Shown one piece after another: positions 45,045 to 57,599 of a DNA stretch of 64,000 bases (position 1 is the first letter of the stretch; the number at the start of each line of letters is the position of its first letter). The notes under the pieces were generated by a model. That model searched no databases. It was given only the letters and a program-made list of their open reading frames with translations, and had not been told where the DNA came from. Position numbers and translations under genes: made by a program. Source of the DNA: Macrotis lagotis (taxonomy: Eukaryota; Chordata; Mammalia; Peramelemorphia; Peramelidae); contig NC_133658.1 in assembly GCF_037893015.1 (NCBI RefSeq), forward strand, positions 12,586,304 through 12,650,303, given 5' to 3'.

Positions 45045-48000
45045 GCGAGTGGCTATAGCATTAAAATTCTTAGAAGATAAGCTGACTGAATTACAAGGTG
45101 ACATAAGACTTTCATGATGGGGGACTTTTACTTTCCTCTCTCAGAATTATATAAATCTATTCACAAATAAGCAAGAGGGATGCGTAGAAAGTGAAAAAAT
45201 TCTTTGAAAATATAGATATTAGAGATCTTTGGAGGAAACTGAATGGAGATAGAAAAGAGTATACTTTTTTTCTTTGCAGTAAATAACATTTATAGTACAA
45301 TGGACTGTGAACTAGGGAATAAAAACCTTACAATGAAAGACAGAAAGGTAGAAATGCTTTTCAGATCATAATGCAATAAAAATACCTTTAATAAAAGGTC
45401 ATGGAAAGATATACCAAAAATTAATTGGAAAACATATAATTTAATTTAAACAAATGAATGGATCAAGAAACAAACCACAGAATTAATCAACCGTTTCATC
45501 CAAGAAAATGATAACAATTTGACATCATACCAAAATTTATGGAATGTAGCCAAAGCATATTCTAGGGGAAATTTTATGTTTCTAAATTCTGATATGAATA
45601 AAATAGAGAAAGAGGAGACCAATGAATTGAGTACGAAACTAAAAAAAGCTAGGAAAAGAACACAATAAAAATTCCCCCAAATTAACAAATTAGAAATTCT
45701 CAAAATCAAAGGAGATGAACAAAAGTGAAATCAAGAAAAACCACTGATCTAATAAATAAACCTGAGTTGGTTTTATGAAAAAGTCAACAAAATAGATAAA
45801 CCTTTGTTTAATCTGACTTTGAAAAGAAAAAAAGAAGAATATCAAACTGCCAGTATCAAAATGCATACAATGAACGCACCACCAATGAAGAGGAATGAAA
45901 GTGATACTTCAGGACTATTTTGCCCAATTGTGTGCCAATGAATTTGACAACCTGAGTGAAATGGATGAATATTTACAAAACCTCAAGCTACCCAGATTAA
46001 CAAAAAATACATAACCTTATTTCAGAAAAAGAAATTAAAGAAGCCATAAATAAAGTACCTAAGAAATAGTTTTTAGATTCAGATTGATTTACAAGTGAAT
46101 TCTACCAAACATTTAAGGAACAATTAATTTCAAATCTACATAAACTATTTTTTAAAAAAAGGAGAAGACTCAAAACAGTAAAATTGCAACGATCTCTCTA
46201 ATGAAAATTGATGCAAAAATCAAATAAAATTTTACATCAAGTTATTACTAAGATAATATATTATGATTAGAAGTTGAATCTGTACCATGTAGGCAATGAC
46301 AACCTTTGGCAAAATGCAACACTCATTCCTACTGAAAACACTAGAGTATAAAAATAAAGGGAGTTTTCCTTAAAACAAGCAGTATCTATTTAAAACAATC
46401 AAAAAATATTATATGCAATGGGGATATATTAAGAATATTTCCAATAAGATCAGGGGTGAAAGAAGGATGCCCATTATCACCATTATTATTCAACATAGTA
46501 TTAGAAGTATTAACTTTGACAATAAAAGAAGAAAAAGAAATTGACAGAATTAAAATTTGCAATGAGGAAGCAAAACTTTTACTCCTTGCAGATGATATGA
46601 TGGTATACTTAGAGAACCCCAGAAAATCATCTAAAGAGTTCCTTGAAGCAATTAACAAATTCAGCAAAGTAGCAGGATATAAAATATACCCACAAAAAAA
46701 TTATCAACATTTCTATCTATATATGAACATCAAAGCCCAAGAATAAGAGATAGAAAGAGAAATTCCATTTAAAGTTAACTATAGACAAGATTAAATACTT
46801 GGGAACCTACTTCCCAAGACATACCCAGAAACTATACAAACACAATTACAAATCCCTTTTCAAACAAATAAAATTAGATCTAAGCAATTGGAAAAATGTC
46901 AATTGTTCTTGTGAGGCTAAGCTTATATAATAAAAAAATTTTTTAAATTGCTACCTAAATTAAAATACTTACTCAGTGCCATATAATCAAACTAGCAAAT
47001 AACTATTTTAGAGCTAGAAAAATAATGATAAAATTCATTAAGAGAAACAAAAGGTCAAGAAAATCAAGAGAACTGATGAAAAAAATGTAAAGGAAGGTGA
47101 CCTAACTGTACCAGATCTAAAATGGTACTCTAAAGCTACAATCATCAAAACTGTTTGGCATTAGTTAAGAAATAGAGTAATGGGTCAGTTTATTAGGATA
47201 GCTTCACAAGAAATGGGAGTAAATGACTGCAGTAACCGATTGTTTGACAAAGCCAAAAACCTTAGTTTCTGGAATAAGAATGCACTTTTTGAGAAAAAAT
47301 TGTTGGGAAATCTTAAACATAGTATGGCAAAACCTAGGCATAGAACCACAACTCATACCATGTATCAAAATAAGGTCAAAATGGGTACAGGATTTAGATA
47401 AAAAGTTGATTTTATAGATAAATTAACAGATCAAGAAATACTATAACTAATAGGTCTATGGAAAGGGAAGATATTTATGACCCAAACGATTAACACAGTT
47501 CATTGTAAAATGCAAAATGTATGTAAATAAAAATTTCTGTTAATAATTCAATATTGCCAAGATTAGATGGAAAAAATGTTGGGAAGCAATTTTCACAATT
47601 ATGGTTCTGACAAAAGTCTCATATAAATGAGGAGTTGAATCTAATTTATAAAGTTACAAGTCATTTCCCAACTGACAAATGATCAAAGGATATGAACAGG
47701 TAGCATTCCCATGAAGAAATTAAAATTATATATAATCTTATGAGAAAATAGTCCAAATTGTTATTGATTAGAGAAATGCAAATTAAAACAATTTACCACC
47801 TATTAGATTGGCTAAGAAGAGAAAAAGGGGAAATGATCAGTGTTAGAGAGCTTGGGGGAGAATTTGAATATTAATGCACTAGGGTTGGTGGAGTTTTGAA
47901 TTAATCCAACTATTCTGGAGAACAATATGCAAATATATCCAAGAGCAATAATACTGATCATACCTTTTGATCCAGCAATACTAAAACTAGGCATATATTC

Positions 48001-48649
48001 AGGAAAAAATTATACAAAAAATAGGAAAAGTTCCATGTTCCCCAAATATTTGTAGCAAACAATTGCACATTGAGGAGATAGTGATCGTTTAGGGAATGAC
48101 TGAACAAACTGATATATGAATATTATGGAGCACTATTGCCCTATAAGAAACTATGAATGGTCAAATTCTAGAGAAAAAAAACACTGATGCTTAATGAAGG
48201 AACCAGAACCAAGAGAACATTGCACATATTAACAAAATTGCAAGTTGATCAGCTATGATGCATGCGGTTCTCAGTAGTTCAGATAGTTAGAACATCCCTG
48301 GGAGACTTGTTATGGGAACAACCATGCACAGCATGACTTAAAACAAACCAATCCAATAAAAATAGAGAATCTGAACACTTGGTTCACTTTTTCAAAATTT
48401 CCCCTGTTTTTCCTTTGTATCCCATGGTTTTCTTTCTTTTCCCATAGTCCTAATTTCCCATACATAAATGACTAGAATGGGAACATAATATGTTCACTAG
48501 ACTGTTAACTACTGAGAGCGGGGGGAGGGAGGTTGGAAGAAACCTGAATAACATAAATATGTAAGTGGATGAATGTTGATAAACTTCCATTATGTAATAC
48601 AAAAATTAAAATAACAATAAAAAATCAAATTAATTGATGGTTTATTTTA

Positions 48650-49430
48650 TATTTTTTCATGAAATCATCTCTCAGTTTTGCCTATAATTTAATGATTTTT
48701 TTTATCAAGATACAATTCTTTACAGGTATCAAATTAAGTTTTTAATTGAGAATTTAATTTCTTATTTTTTTTCTTGGTTACTTTTTTATTTTTAGTTGCA
48801 TGCCCCATCATTAATTTGCTCTTTATTTTATTGATAATAGCATTTAGGGATATACATTTTCTTTTAAGTACTGCTTTGACGGTGGCCTAAAAATTTCAAC
48901 ATGTTAGCTTATGGTTGTCATTCTCTTAATGGAACTGATTGTTTTCTAAAATTCCATTCAGCTCCTTGTTTTCTTTCTTGTTTAGTTTTTGACTATATTT
49001 GACTGGTCTTGAAACAGAAATGTTGGGGTCCCCCACAACTATAGGCTTACTATTTATTTACTCCTGTAATTCATGTGCCTTTTTAAAAATTTCAATGATA
49101 GACTAATGAATGCATATTTGTTTAATTTTGATATTACCTCATTGTCTATGGGACCTTTTGACAAAATGTAATTTTCCTGATTATTTCTTTTAATTAGATG
49201 TATTTTAGATTTTCACTTTTTTTAGAACAAGATTACATTCTTGAAAATTTTATTTCATTTGAAATATAATAAATTCTGCTGCAGTCCATTATCTTTAATA
49301 TGTGTGTGTCTTCTTGTAAACAACATATTGTAAGTTCTATTTTTTAATCCTTTTTCTGTTTTTATTTAATTAGTGAGTTTATCCTGGTCACATTCACAGT
49401 GACTGTTATTACATATTCCTTCCAACCTTG
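48650..49430 (-). mobile_element. old L1 LINE relic, ORF2 5' half antisense
   Basis: Seen: TAGGGATATACATTTTC then TTTTAAGTACTGCTTTG, GTTGGGGTCCCCCACAACTA, TTCTTGTAAACAACATATTG then GAGTTTATCCTGGTCACATTCAC. This is the antisense order of an L1 ORF2 N-terminal half. It directly follows the A-rich 3' end of the plus-strand L1. More diverged than the other L1s. Confidence 0.6.
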
Positions 49431-49456
49431 CCCCTCATTCAGTGCCCCCTTGTCTG

Positions 49457-49565
49457 TGTGTGTGTGTGTGTGTCTGTCTCTGTCTCTGTCTATCTCTGTC
49501 TCTGTCTCTTTCCTCTCTGTCTCTCTGTCTCTGCCTCTGTCTCTGTCTCTCTGTCTGTCTGTCTC

Positions 49566-49611
<46 letters not shown>
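49457..49611. repeat. (TG)n/(TCTG)n/(CT)n compound microsatellite
   Basis: Seen: TG run, TCTG and CTCTGT units, then a CT run. Long open frames on both strands are artefacts. Confidence 0.95.
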
Positions 49612-49612
<1 letters not shown>

Positions 49613-49639
49613 ATTCACCAAGTTGCATCAATATTCATC

Positions 49640-50160
49640 ACTTGGACATCTCCTATGGGTGAAGTTCAGCATGTCAAATTCTACTTACTTAAAAGTGAAC
49701 TCCCCTTTCCTACAAATCCCAAATTTAACCAGATTTTCATTCACTATCAAGGGCATCCCAATAGTCCTAGTAACAGACTCTAGCTTATGTATCATCTTCA
49801 ATTACTCTCAAAAGTACTTTGCTGACCTAATCCATTGTCATATCTTTTTTCTATCTTTTCATTATTCTTCAAATGATATCTTTTCTCTCCTTTTCACTCA
49901 TGAGCTCCAAAACAAGTTCAGCCACTTATCCTTTATCACCTAGATTACTGGAATAACCTGCTAAATGGTTAAACCTCAGGATATGTCAGTAAATGCTGTA
50001 CTTTCCAGTTTAGTTATATACGTAACATTCTGGCCATCAGTTTCTTAAATCTAGAGTCCTGACAAAACCATATACTGTAATATTTAGTTATCATTATTAC
50101 ACTCCCAGTGCTTGATATAAGGTCTGACCCATTCTAATGCTTAATAAATATTTATTAATT
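49640..50160 (+). mobile_element. L2 LINE relic
   Basis: Seen: CACTTGGACATCTCCTATGG, CAGCATGTCAAATTCTAC, CTAGATTACTGGAATAACCTG, then CTTAATAAATATTTATTAATT. These are L2 ORF2 C-terminal landmarks followed by an L2-type end. Confidence 0.6.
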
Positions 50161-50289
50161 AATAAAACTTCTCTATTTAGAATTAAATCTTTTTATAATC
50201 TTGTACATTTAAAAATTCCAACCGTAATGCATTATGCATCAAATTAATTTATACACTTTAACTGCACTAATTGTTCACAGTTCCTCACA

Positions 50290-50516
50290 GCTAATTCTCC
50301 ATAACTTCATCCTTTTCCCCTTGTACAAATTGTTCCTCATATCTGGATTAGTTTACCCCTTAGTTTCTTTGCATTTCTTTAAGACTGAATTGAAATTTTA
50401 CCATTTGCAGGAATCCTTTCTACAATCTTGTCACTGTGGATCCCTGCCCCTTTCAGAGAGGGTTCATATACTTGCATAGATTTCTTTTTCTTTCTTTCTT
50501 TCTTTCTTTCTTTCCT

Positions 50517-50582
<66 letters not shown>

Positions 50583-50815
50583 TCTCTTTCTTTCTTTCTC
50601 TCTTTCTTTCTCTCTTTCTTTCTCTCTTTCTTTCTTTCTTCTTTCTTTCTTTATTGTTTTTTGTCATCTTCATTACAATGTATGCCGCTTTAGAGCAGAG
50701 GCAATTTTGGTTTTGATTAGTTGTTCTTGCTCATGGTTGTTGGTTGGTTTTGTTTCATTTTCCCTTTCTGTGGGAGACAAGGACTTATCAGTAAGCACTT
50801 AATGTTTATTGACGT
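50290..50815 (+). mobile_element. L2 LINE 3' end split by a microsatellite
   Basis: Seen: AAGACTGAATTGAAATTTTACC, GCAGGAATCCTTTCTACAATC, then after the CTTT run AGTAAGCACTTAATGTTTATTG. Confidence 0.6.
50481..50655. repeat. (CTTT)n microsatellite, ~175 bp
   Basis: Seen: nearly perfect CTTT units with CTCT and CCTC interruptions from 50580 onward. Confidence 0.97.
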
Positions 50816-51184
50816 ATTGGGGAATAGAAAGTATACATCAATAGCGGGCAATAGTCCATAGTGGGATATAAGTTAATGTATGAGATTCAGAAGGAAATGT
50901 GATCACTATGAGCGAATACAGATGATTAAATTGAATGATAAAGTAGCTATGTGTTAGTATGCGTTACGTTGTTTAACTTTATTTTTTGTTGACATGATGA
51001 TCAGCTAGGGAGAGAATACAAAAGACCCCATGTGTCTTGACTGCACATGATCACTGGACAAAATTTCCCCCCAAAACCTTTTGAATACATTTGAGTTAGG
51101 AGTTGACTGCTGCCTCCATAGTGTGTTTTCAGCTATTTCTACCACTTGGCTAAAGAGCAGTGATTAATAGCTTGGTCTAACCCT

Positions 51185-51480
51185 GAGGGGAGGTAGTGTG
51201 TCACAAGCCTCAGTCATCATTCCTGACATGTTCAACATTTTAATCAACAACTCAGATAAAGATACAGAAGAGAACTTAGAAAATCTGTAGATGGCAAAAA
51301 AGTAATGAAAGGTGGGATGACAGATGACACATTCAAGATGCTCTTGATGAGCTGAGAGAGTGAGGTAAAATCAGCACGACAAAATGAAGATGAGATAAAT
51401 GTGATGTCCAACATTCAAGTTTAAAAATATAACTATAAGCACATGTTGGGGAGGATCTGACTCAGCAAGAGCTGCATTCA
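51185..51480 (+). mobile_element. CR1/L3 LINE coding relic
   Basis: Seen: CATGTTCAACATTTTAATCA then ACAACTCAGATAAAG, CTGTAGATGGCAAAAAAG, GATGACAGATGACACATTC. This fits the CR1-clade RT C-terminal segment (FNIFINDLD, FADDTKLGG). The FADD-type region is decayed. Confidence 0.58.
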
Positions 51481-51820
51481 CCTGGCTGAATAGTTGGCAA
51501 AGGGGAACAAGTCAGCCTTCATTTTCCTGAGAACTTACCCTGTGATATTTAGAAAACAGAATGTTGCACATAGTAGGGATACGATCAAAGGCTGATGGAA
51601 TAAAAGGAAGCCTTCCATTAAAGGTCCTGATGGAAAAAAGAACAAAGCAGCAGTTGGGAATAGCTCTAATGAAGGCACAGATAGCTTCCCCTCTCTAAGA
51701 AACAGAGTTGGATAGTGTTCATCAGATAGCTAATGAGCTTAGAGAACAGCAAGGGTAGCAGAGATCATGTAACATTTCTCTGTTCATCATCCCAACGGTA
51801 TTTTCAGTCACCTATAACTC

Positions 51821-52257
51821 TCTGCTAATGGCATATTTGAATTTTACTTAAGAGCAACCATATCTCTATCATTGGAAAAAAGAGTGACCGTTGGCTACAT
51901 TGTTGGCACAAAGATTTAATAAATGGGAAAATTGGGGAAAAAATACAGCAATATTCATTTCTGTAAAAAAATGTTTCAAGACTGCCATGTTTACTAGGTA
52001 ATACAAATATTAATATTCCCATTTCTTACTGATGGCATATTTGAATTATACTTAAGAACTACTGTGTCCATTTCATTGGTGGAGGTAGGTGAGAGTGATT
52101 GGCACAAGGTATGATTTAATGCATAATAAAATTAGGGGAATGAAAGTCCAATAAAACTCCATTAAAATCCATTTCCGCAAATGCCTCAATGTTTGCAAAG
52201 TTCATTCATCAAAACAGTCATAAATATCAGGTAATGCAATTAATAGTATTTCCATTT
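51821..52257. repeat. tandem duplication, ~204-bp offset, ending in MIR-like sequence
   Basis: Seen: unit A 51821-52024 and unit B 52025-52257. Both carry (T)GGCATATTTGAATT.TACTTAAGA, an ATTGG...GAGTGA block, TTGGCACAA, ATTTAAT...AATGGGAAAATTGGGG or its relative, CAGGTAAT/TAGGTAAT, and end TAATA..TTCCCATTT. The end overlaps an antisense MIR (CTGAGGCTTAGAGAGGGGAAA at about 52272-52292). Units differ substantially, so the duplication is old. Confidence 0.75.
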
Positions 52258-52529
52258 TGTTGATGAGTAATCTGAGGCTTAGAGAGGGGAAATTATTTTC
52301 AATTATAATTTACTATATAAAGAGTTGTACTTCAAGTTGACCTTTCAAGGTAGAGAGCATTTGTTTGGCACATCTGTCCCTTTTTAAGAGGGAAAAAAAG
52401 ATCTGTATTTGTTTGTTTTTTTTTTAAATAAGGATGATGGCTGCCTCTGTATGATTTTTTGACTGATACTCTTGGAGGGTTGGCTAATGGAGTCTTGATT
52501 CTGTGCTATCCTATAGAAAAGAGTGAACA

Positions 52530-52675
52530 GAGTGGCTAGGTGACATGGCCCTGGAGTCAGGAGAACCTGAGTTCAAATCCAAACTCAGACACTTAATAAT
52601 TACCTAGCTGTGTGGCCTTGGGCAAGCCACTTAAACCCATTGCCTAAGCAAAAACCTTAAAAAAAACTCAAGAGA
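52530..52675 (+). mobile_element. tRNA-derived marsupial SINE
   Basis: Seen: AGTGGCTAGGTGACATGGCCC, TTCAAATCCAAACTCAGACAC, CACTTAAACCCATTGCC, then an A-rich end. The head is shortened by an internal deletion. Confidence 0.88.
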
Positions 52676-53089
52676 GCATTTTTACTTATTTGGTGTTTGG
52701 GTATAGCCTTGATAACTTTCTTTCATTTAGATGCAGATCACATACAGCACCCTTATATACTATCTCAGGTGGCTTGAGAGGAGAATTCCAAAACTTCAAG
52801 TTATTGGCTGTATTTTGTGGAATTGTCTTCCCAAACTTCCATATGAAAAAGCACCCATGAAAATCATGTTCTTTTCAAACTCAGAGTAACCTTTGACTCC
52901 CTAGATTGCCTTTCCAGTTGCCCTCCAACTGTTCTCCCTTTCCCCAGTTTCCTTCATTTGTCTTAATGGAACCTCCTTGCCTATACTGACCACCTTTATT
53001 TTTGTCTTCCCAGAGCTTATGTCAGTGTCTTATTCACAATGAACACTTGAATGATACTTTATTGTCCCAATAGATTTCAGAGAAAATTG

Positions 53090-53400
53090 ATTCCAAATTC
53101 CAGTTCTACCATTTTAGGAAAGTCAAATAAATTCTAGGACTTTCTTTCCTTGGTTGTAAAATCAGCACTATTAAGATATTAGGTGATTGTGGGCTTCAGA
53201 TATTGATCCATAAGATAAATATCAGTTCTTATCATTGGTATAGTGTTAGCAAAGAACAGTAGATAGTGAACTGGTTTAGTGATCAAACCATTTTTTTTCA
53301 ACATGAATAACCATGAGTCATCAAGCAAGTCAATTAACATCTGGGCGCTACAAACTTGGTTTAGGTCTTAGTCGATTGAATCATTAACAGATGGTCACCT
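53090..53400 (+). mobile_element. two MIR-like relics
   Basis: Seen: AATTCCAGTTCTACC then TTGGTTGTAAAATCAG, and AGTGAACTGGTTTAGTG then CATCAAGCAAGTCAATTAAC. Diverged MIR CORE wording. Confidence 0.45.
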
Positions 53401-53404
53401 ATCT

Positions 53405-54929
53405 TGACAAAGAGAATTCCCTAGGTTGCCAAACCCATGCATTCAGCGTGTATCTGCATGTCATCATCCTGCCAGTGTTGTAGTCTGAGAATAAGAAGTA
53501 GCATTCCCACCTGGAAACTTTCCAGTCTGGGTTTTGTGAAGTATATGAAAATTTTAACATAATATTTAACATCACAGATTAGAGAGGACTGAATTGTTTT
53601 GATCAGGAATATGATAATTGTAGAATACATAACATACTGTGAACAGGCTATGTTTAGGATGGAGAAACCTAATGGATGATAGTGTTACTAACTTCAAATA
53701 TATGAAAAGGGGATTTTCTATATTGCTATAGATGACAAATTGGCGGGAACTATTTAGGACTCACACAACAAACAGACAGTAGTTTATGTTATTTGAAGAG
53801 AAACTTTTTTACATATTTGTGGAATTTACAAGAGCTAGATGTCAATTTTTAGATTTTTAGCATTAGATAATCCCTTGTTTCAATGTAATTATCAATTGTT
53901 AAATACACACTTTGGGAAAAACACATGCCTGATAAAGTGGAGTGAAAAGGAAAAAAACAAAGTCATTTCTGTGTTGTAGAAACCTAACTTCTACTCAAGT
54001 GTAGGAGGCTAGAAAATAAACAGAGAGAAAAATTATACAAGATATAATTATATGGAGCTGAGAATTTATTGACATGTTCCCTGTGATAAGTTAGAGCATA
54101 GCATATACACCTGACTGCCAATTCCTGGTGATCTCAATATAGTCATTCCATTGATATTCCAAAGATATCGGGCCTCATCCTTGCCACATGATTCTGCTGT
54201 CTCATTTTTGGATCATATATTTTCCTAATAATGTTATTCATTCCAGGATATTTTTTGGTTATGAGCTACAGCCTGCTCAAAACTTCCACAATCCTCTCCA
54301 TTGCCTCCTATCTGATGTTCATTATCATTGCTTAAGACAATAGAGTTCTGTGTCTCACATCCCTTTTACAAAGGCAGTTTCAGGCAACATGGGGAACTAG
54401 TTCAAATTAAGGTCTTTCTAACTCTTTGGCTTCCTTCTTATCTGATTTAGTTCAAGAGAAAGCAGGGGGAAAAAAACTATTAAAAGACCATCTTGGCATT
54501 TCAGGGCCTAAAGGAATAAGAACTCCCTTTTAAATTCCTTCCCCAAAGACATGCCAGCCAACTGCTGTGTTTGTTTTTTCATATTAAATTTTGTCCTGTA
54601 GGTTTGATTTTAGGCATATTTTCAGTTAGTATTATCTTGCAGCAAGAATTCCAAATGGGTTACCATGTGGAGATGCTAACTAGTGAGTTCCTGGGGATCG
54701 ACAATTGCCTCTTTATTGGATTAGTTTATGGATTAGTCCTCTCCTTGTGATTTAACATCCTTTTAAGCCTCTGTATCATAAATTCAACCCTCATAGAAAA
54801 TATTGGAAATAAGATATTTAAAGAAAAACCTGAATTTATCAAGCTGAAAAGATTTTTGTGTTCTTTTTTCTTTCTACCCAGCCATTATATTTGGAAAGAA
54901 ATCTTCTACATCTGTCACTTTACCTCTGA

Positions 54930-54930
<1 letters not shown>
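53405..54930. other. no recognised feature
   Basis: Seen: about 1.5 kb of unique sequence. Open frames lack domains. No named repeat. Confidence 0.45.
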
Positions 54931-54934
<4 letters not shown>

Positions 54935-54998
<64 letters not shown>

Positions 54999-55089
54999 GT
55001 CTCTTTCTCTTTCTCTGTCTCTCTCTCTCTGTCTCTGTCTCTCTGTCTCTGTCTCTGTCTCTCTGTTTCTGTCTCTCTCTCTTTCTCTG

Positions 55090-55141
<52 letters not shown>

Positions 55142-55162
55142 TCTGTCTCTCTCTCCCTCTCT
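54935..55162. repeat. (CT)n/(CTCTGT)n microsatellite, ~230 bp
   Basis: Seen: a long pure CT run then CT interrupted by GT and TTTCT units. Confidence 0.97.
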
Positions 55163-55164
55163 CA

Positions 55165-55730
55165 CCCTTTCATTTATATATTATTTTACAATTCTTCTGT
55201 CCATCCACAAGACCCCTTGTAATAATTTTGGAATGATTAGAATGGTGATGGTGGACGGTGCAGATGAAAATTAAATGTAAAAAAGTGAAATTTATGGATG
55301 AGTATCTTGAAGCCATAGAATGTAAGAACAAAATATTTTATAAGAGAAAACCAGCAAGGCATGTTCAGAAATAGATTGTGAATTGAGGGAAGATGTAACC
55401 AGCTCCTAAGTGCAAGGGCATTATTAAATGAAGACTAGGATGGGGTGGTAAGGTTGGGGAGGGAATATGTCCACAAAATATGCCTTTCAAAGTAAAAAAC
55501 AGGCCAGGGAAGACTGAAGCAGAATTGGGGGAAATTAATAGAATTATCAAGCATCCCTTCACTCCTGAGCATCAAAGAAATATATGAATCAGAATCTCTC
55601 CTTTCCTCTAAGCTATATACATATACATAAGCATATAGAAATTGAGAGAGATGAAGAGAGAAGTAATCAACAAAAACACAAGAGAAATAAAGAATCAAAT
55701 GAACAATGAAAATGGGGAAAAATTGATAGA
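55165..55730. other. no recognised feature
   Basis: Seen: unique sequence. The minus-strand open frames at 55365-55755 have no known domain. Confidence 0.4.
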
Positions 55731-55734
55731 GACA

Positions 55735-55948
55735 GACACTGAGCAACAAAGTCAAAGATAGAGAAAGAGACTCAGAGAGAGAGAGGGAGGAAGACAGACA
55801 GACTGACAGACAGAAGAAAAGAATATAAATGAATGAGAAAAAAGAAGTGAGTTTCAGTTAGCCAAATGATCATAAGATTTTTTTAATATGTAATTTTGTA
55901 TAAACATAAAAATGTACTTATATTTGTATATATACATGTTTGTGTATG

Positions 55949-55993
<45 letters not shown>

Positions 55994-55995
55994 TT
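55735..55995. repeat. GA-rich tract (55735-55815) and (TA)n (55953-55993)
   Basis: Seen: GAGA/GACA words, then AT-rich sequence ending in a TA run. Confidence 0.85.
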
Positions 55996-56219
55996 ATCTA
56001 CACAGATGTGAAATTTAAAACTTCATCAAAAGTTTTGGGATGCTGTGCATTTCTATGGACCTATACCTAACTAGTGATATATAGATTATTTAGATAGATA
56101 CATGTTTATTTAGATAGATCCAAGGAGTAGACTTGTGATCTTACTATTCTAGGAAATTTCCATGCTAAGAAACTCTTTAAACCAATGCAAGTTGGAACTT
56201 TCACTGAAACCTATATTAT

Positions 56220-56290
56220 TAGAAAATTGTACAGGGGATTGAGAAGTTAAATGATTTGCCCAGAGTCACAAAGCAAGAACATAGAAGAAA
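56220..56290 (-). mobile_element. MIR relic
   Basis: Seen: GATTGAGAAGTTAAATGATT then TGCCCAGAGTCACAAAGC, an antisense MIR CORE. Confidence 0.55.
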
Positions 56291-56344
56291 ACCTTCAATA
56301 CTCACAAGGAATCTGCTTCCCATTGGTGAGGACAAATATATGTA

Positions 56345-57040
56345 CACAAGCTGCTTGGCTGTTGTTCTTTGTGTTCAAAGAGGGCCAAACTGACCGCTAT
56401 TTTATGGTCAAGGTAGAGTGACTCTAACTATGACTGATCATACCAACATAATTCAGAATGCTTTACCCCAGATTGGACATAAACAGACCATGTGAAAATT
56501 TGGCATGGATTTTCTAAATTTGTCTATCTTATGGTTTTAAGCTCCTTCTCTGATGAAAGTGCACCATGCTGGGTGGTCCTGAGTCTGTGTCTCCCATGTA
56601 GCATAGTTAATTCCAAAGTTCATAAGAGAGACCTTGAAAGTGTCATTATATTGTGAGTTATTTTTCTGTATGAATTTTCCATAAAATGGTTTTTTGGTAG
56701 TTATACATTTGGCATTGGAACAATGTGATCAATCTGTCAGAGTTGCATTCTCTCTAGTAGTGTTCAAATGATTGCAAATTTCATTTGAGAAAGGGCTTCA
56801 GTGTCTGCTATACTATTCTGCCAAGTGATCTTTAGAATCTTCCTAAGAAAATTCAGAAGAAAACAATTTAGTTTCCTGGTATAGTACTGGTCTGCTGTCC
56901 AGGTTTCACAGTTATAAGACAACAGGGTCAGCATAGCTGCTACAGAGCTTCAATTTGGTAGTCAGTTTAATATCTCTTCTCTCCTACACTTTAATTTAAA
57001 ACCTTCCAAACATTGACTTAGATCTGGCAATGTAGATATC
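56345..57040 (-). mobile_element. RTE-like LINE 3' end, oldest copy
   Basis: Seen: antisense tail CTTTGTGTTCAAAGAGGGCC then AAACTGACC. Then antisense of the RT C-terminal region: GATCTTTAGAATCTTCCTAAG, GTCCAGGTTTCACAGTTATA, TTTGGTAGTCAGTTTAATATC then TCTTCTCTCC. About 0.7 kb. More diverged than the three plus-strand copies. Confidence 0.7.
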
Positions 57041-57114
57041 AAATTCATTATTTGTAAATATATATGCATATATATTACTTGCAAATATCTGCCTATATAT
57101 ATATACCCCAATTT

Positions 57115-57312
57115 ATAGACACGTAGAAATAGACATACATAAAGAACAGATAGAGACAGATACACACAAAAAAGAATAAAGAAAGATTGAGCAACAAGTT
57201 CAAAGAATAGAGTCAGACAGTGACAGAGATAGTCTAGAAAGACAGATAAAGAAATATAAAAGCAGAAAGAGAAAGAGAAGGAGAAAAAGCATAAGAAGAG
57301 CAACCTCAACAA
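57115..57312. repeat. purine-rich low-complexity tract
   Basis: Seen: GACAGATA, AGAAAGAG and AAGAGCAAC words. The minus-strand open frame is a low-complexity artefact. Confidence 0.7.
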
Positions 57313-57384
57313 AGAACAAGAGAAACAAGATCAAGAATAGCAGGAAGAAATGATTCATTGTTATACATTTCTCTTAAGAATGGA

Positions 57385-57510
57385 AAGATCATTTGGAACT
57401 TGAGTGCATATCCTTTGGTTAAATGATTCTGGGTTTGACATTCTCACCCATAAAATAAAGTAGTTGGATTAGATTACTTCTAATGCCCCATCCAACTCTA
57501 TGCTATGATG
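57385..57510 (+). mobile_element. MIR relic, 3' half
   Basis: Seen: CACCCATAAAATAAAGTAG, TTGGATTAGATTACTTCTAA then TGCCCCATCCAACTC. Confidence 0.6.
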
Positions 57511-57599
57511 GATCCGGAGATTAAAATGAACTGTAATTTTAAGGGACCAAGCATATTTGCCCCAGTCATTTGCCAAAAAAAGAAAGAAAATGACAATAT

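Larger units (their letters stand above)
41039..48633 (+). mobile_element. near full-length but decayed marsupial L1 LINE, host of several insertions
   Basis: Seen: 5' UTR-like start (GGACTTCTGGGGTACAGCC then AAAATGGCAG). Broken ORF1 from 41704 with its C-terminal domain at 43490-43740. Inter-ORF spacer 43880-44640. ORF2 endonuclease region from 44652 (SPMKWKQTVEWIEKQN, VKVKVWTKIYYFTMEVK). Reverse transcriptase at 46456-46746 with KEGCPLSPLLFNIVLEVL and the catalytic-box variant LADDMMVY. ORF2 C-terminus 47290-47400 (MAKPRHRTTTHTMYQNKVK then MGTGFR). 3' UTR and A-rich end follow to about 48633. Insertions: SINE 41185-41344, RNASEH1 retrocopy 41943-42883, SINE 43330-43472, RTE tail 43805-43872, an AT microsatellite. 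Many stops and frameshifts; inactive. Confidence 0.82.

Noticed and set aside
54856-55236. 126-aa serine/leucine-rich open frame
   Set aside because: It is a translation of the CT microsatellite. The same applies to the frames over 14140-14460, 19841-20210, 49362-49943 and 50428-50802.
55435-55755. 106-aa hydrophobic minus-strand open frame
   Set aside because: No homology recognised. Its composition reflects A-rich plus-strand sequence next to a GA tract.
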